DNA of 5,952 bases from Pirellulales bacterium (GTDB lineage: Bacteria; Planctomycetota; Planctomycetia; Pirellulales; JALHLM01). Shown here piece after piece: positions 5,550 through 5,952 of this stretch (the stretch's first letter is position 1; each line of letters opens with the position of its first letter). The translations under genes were made by a program, and so were the position numbers. The stretch lies in assembly GCA_022844585.1 (NCBI GenBank), contig JALHLM010000050.1, positions 12,171 through 18,122 on the forward strand, written 5' to 3'. The notes beneath the pieces were generated by a model that had not been told where the DNA came from, did not search any database, and saw nothing but the letters and a program-made list of their open reading frames with translations.

Positions 5550-5823
5550 TTGCTGTTCGACGTGATCAGCACGGCCTACGAGCGGCAGAGCGTGATCGTG
5601 ACCGCCAACCTGCCGTTCGGCCAATGGATCGAGGTACTCGGCAGCGAGCGCTTGACCGGCGCGGTACTCAATCGCCTGACGCATCGTTGTCATATCCTGG
5701 AGGCGACCGGCGAGAGCTATCGCCTCAAAGACGCGCCGCCAACGGCACGACCTCCAGACCGACGGCCAAGACGCGACCGATCAGCAACCGGAAGCACCGC
5801 CACTCGCGGATGAAATGTCGTAG
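5541..5823 (+). pseudogene. istB: C-terminal fragment of IstB, IS21-family helper ATPase
   Basis: IstB is the AAA+ ATPase that assists the IstA transposase of IS21-family elements. The segment starting GAELLFDVISTAYERQSVIV, then TANLPFGQWIEVLGSERLTG and NRLTHRCHILEATGESYRLKDA, is the family's well-conserved C-terminal third, including the LTG...DRLTH-type arginine region. Walker A and Walker B segments and the whole istA gene are absent; upstream sequence belongs to the antisense DrmC remnant. After LKDA (about 5733) the first frame goes into Pro/Arg-rich sequence to a stop at 5811-5813. A shifted frame gives RQRHDLQTDGQDATDQQPEA and ends EMS-TAG at 5821-5823, which looks like a genuine acidic tail. 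This suggests a small deletion in the GC-rich run around 5733-5740. The fragment is dead as a transposition helper. Confidence 0.8.
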
Positions 5824-5832
5824 TCGTCAAAT

Positions 5833-5860
5833 CCTGTTCCTCCTCGGGAGGAGGAACAGG
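5833..5860 (+). repeat. Perfect 13-bp hairpin after istB remnant
   Basis: CCTGTTCCTCCTC (5833-5845) is followed by GG and then the exact reverse complement GAGGAGGAACAGG (5848-5860). It starts nine bases after the inferred IstB stop. There is no T-run, so it is not a classical Rho-independent terminator. It may nonetheless end transcription, or be a repeat unit associated with the IS end. Confidence 0.6.
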
Positions 5861-5862
5861 TA

Positions 5863-5879
5863 GGAATGCTTTGCATTCC
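5863..5879 (+). repeat. Second perfect hairpin, GGAATGC-TTT-GCATTCC
   Basis: Seven-base arms (5863-5869 and 5873-5879) with a three-base loop lie two bases after the previous hairpin. The tandem arrangement and exact symmetry resemble REP-type intergenic repeats or paired terminators. No further copies occur in the window. Confidence 0.5.
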
Positions 5880-5880
5880 C

Positions 5881-5952
5881 CATCCAGCGTCCCTAAGCTA
5901 AACCCCGTTCACCCCCGAGCGCCACACTTTTCAACCGCCAAGCGCTGCACTA
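5881..5952 (+). mobile_element. Possible right terminal region of a degraded IS21-family element
   Basis: This 72-base non-coding end of the window follows the istB remnant. It contains CACACTTTTCAACCGCC (5923-5939) and then TGCACTA at the edge (5946-5952). I associate such repeated CACTTTT/GCACTA-type units with the ends of planctomycete IS21-like elements. The outer end would lie beyond the window. This is inference from position and memory. Confidence 0.3.

Noticed and set aside
5541..5693. N-terminal 50 residues of the minus-strand phospholipase-D-like ORF
   Set aside because: The stretch is the antisense of well-conserved IstB sequence, so it is not original DrmC sequence although the frame stays open.

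Overview
The window (high GC) looks like accessory DNA from a planctomycete, probably a Pirellulales-type genome. I base this on family recognition, not on a search. The tyrosine recombinase has the N-terminal and C-terminal sequence style I associate with planctomycete integrases. It is followed by a small DUF1580-type protein, a family I associate with that phylum. Several of the other small proteins are also of a kind I associate with planctomycete mobile elements.

Layout. 1-309: the 3' end of an unrecognised host gene. 405-476: tRNA-Gly(CCC), with a plausible promoter at 331-359. 477-609: a short spacer with three small inverted repeats, which I read as the attachment-site and leader region. 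610-1818: the integrase, reading away from the tRNA. This tRNA-plus-integrase arrangement marks the left edge of an integrative element. 1819-2240: no convincing gene, but a strong promoter-like sequence (TTGACA-17-TATTTT) followed by two hairpins. 2241-2534: DUF1580/helix-turn-helix protein. 2546-3159: two ORFs in different frames that look like the head and tail of one broken replication-type gene. 3197-3307: a possible very small ORF. 3408-4041: an ArdC-like antirestriction gene (ssDNA-binding fold plus HELVH zincin motif), broken by a frameshift and lacking its normal 5' end. 4038-4442: an unrecognised 134-residue protein, coupled to the ArdC gene by a GTGA overlap. 4523-4741: a small acidic ORF. 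4686-5264: an ASCH-domain protein whose 3' end runs out of its family and into the antisense strand of the next gene.

The right side is a patchwork of remnants. 5082-5540 on the minus strand is the C-terminal part of a phospholipase-D-like protein resembling DrmC of the DISARM defence system, with the expected catalytic His replaced by Gly. It abuts, at a perfect 12-bp palindrome, the C-terminal part of an IstB (IS21-family) ATPase on the plus strand (5541-5823). Two perfect tandem hairpins (5833-5860, 5863-5879) and what may be the inner part of an IS21 terminus follow.

Reading the genes together: an element integrated next to tRNA-Gly carried an integrase, a small DNA-binding regulator or excisionase-like protein, a replication-type protein and an ArdC-type counter-defence protein, and is now decaying. 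At least three genes are broken by frameshift, deletion or lost ends, and the right flank has been rearranged by an IS21 insertion followed by deletion. I see no intact new multigene system. The most notable points are the ArdC/unknown-protein pair, the promoter with a structured leader at 1884-1994, the integrase lacking both expected histidines, and the juxtaposition of a counter-defence gene with a DISARM-like remnant. No copy of the tRNA 3' end was found elsewhere in the window, so the right attachment site is either outside it or lost.
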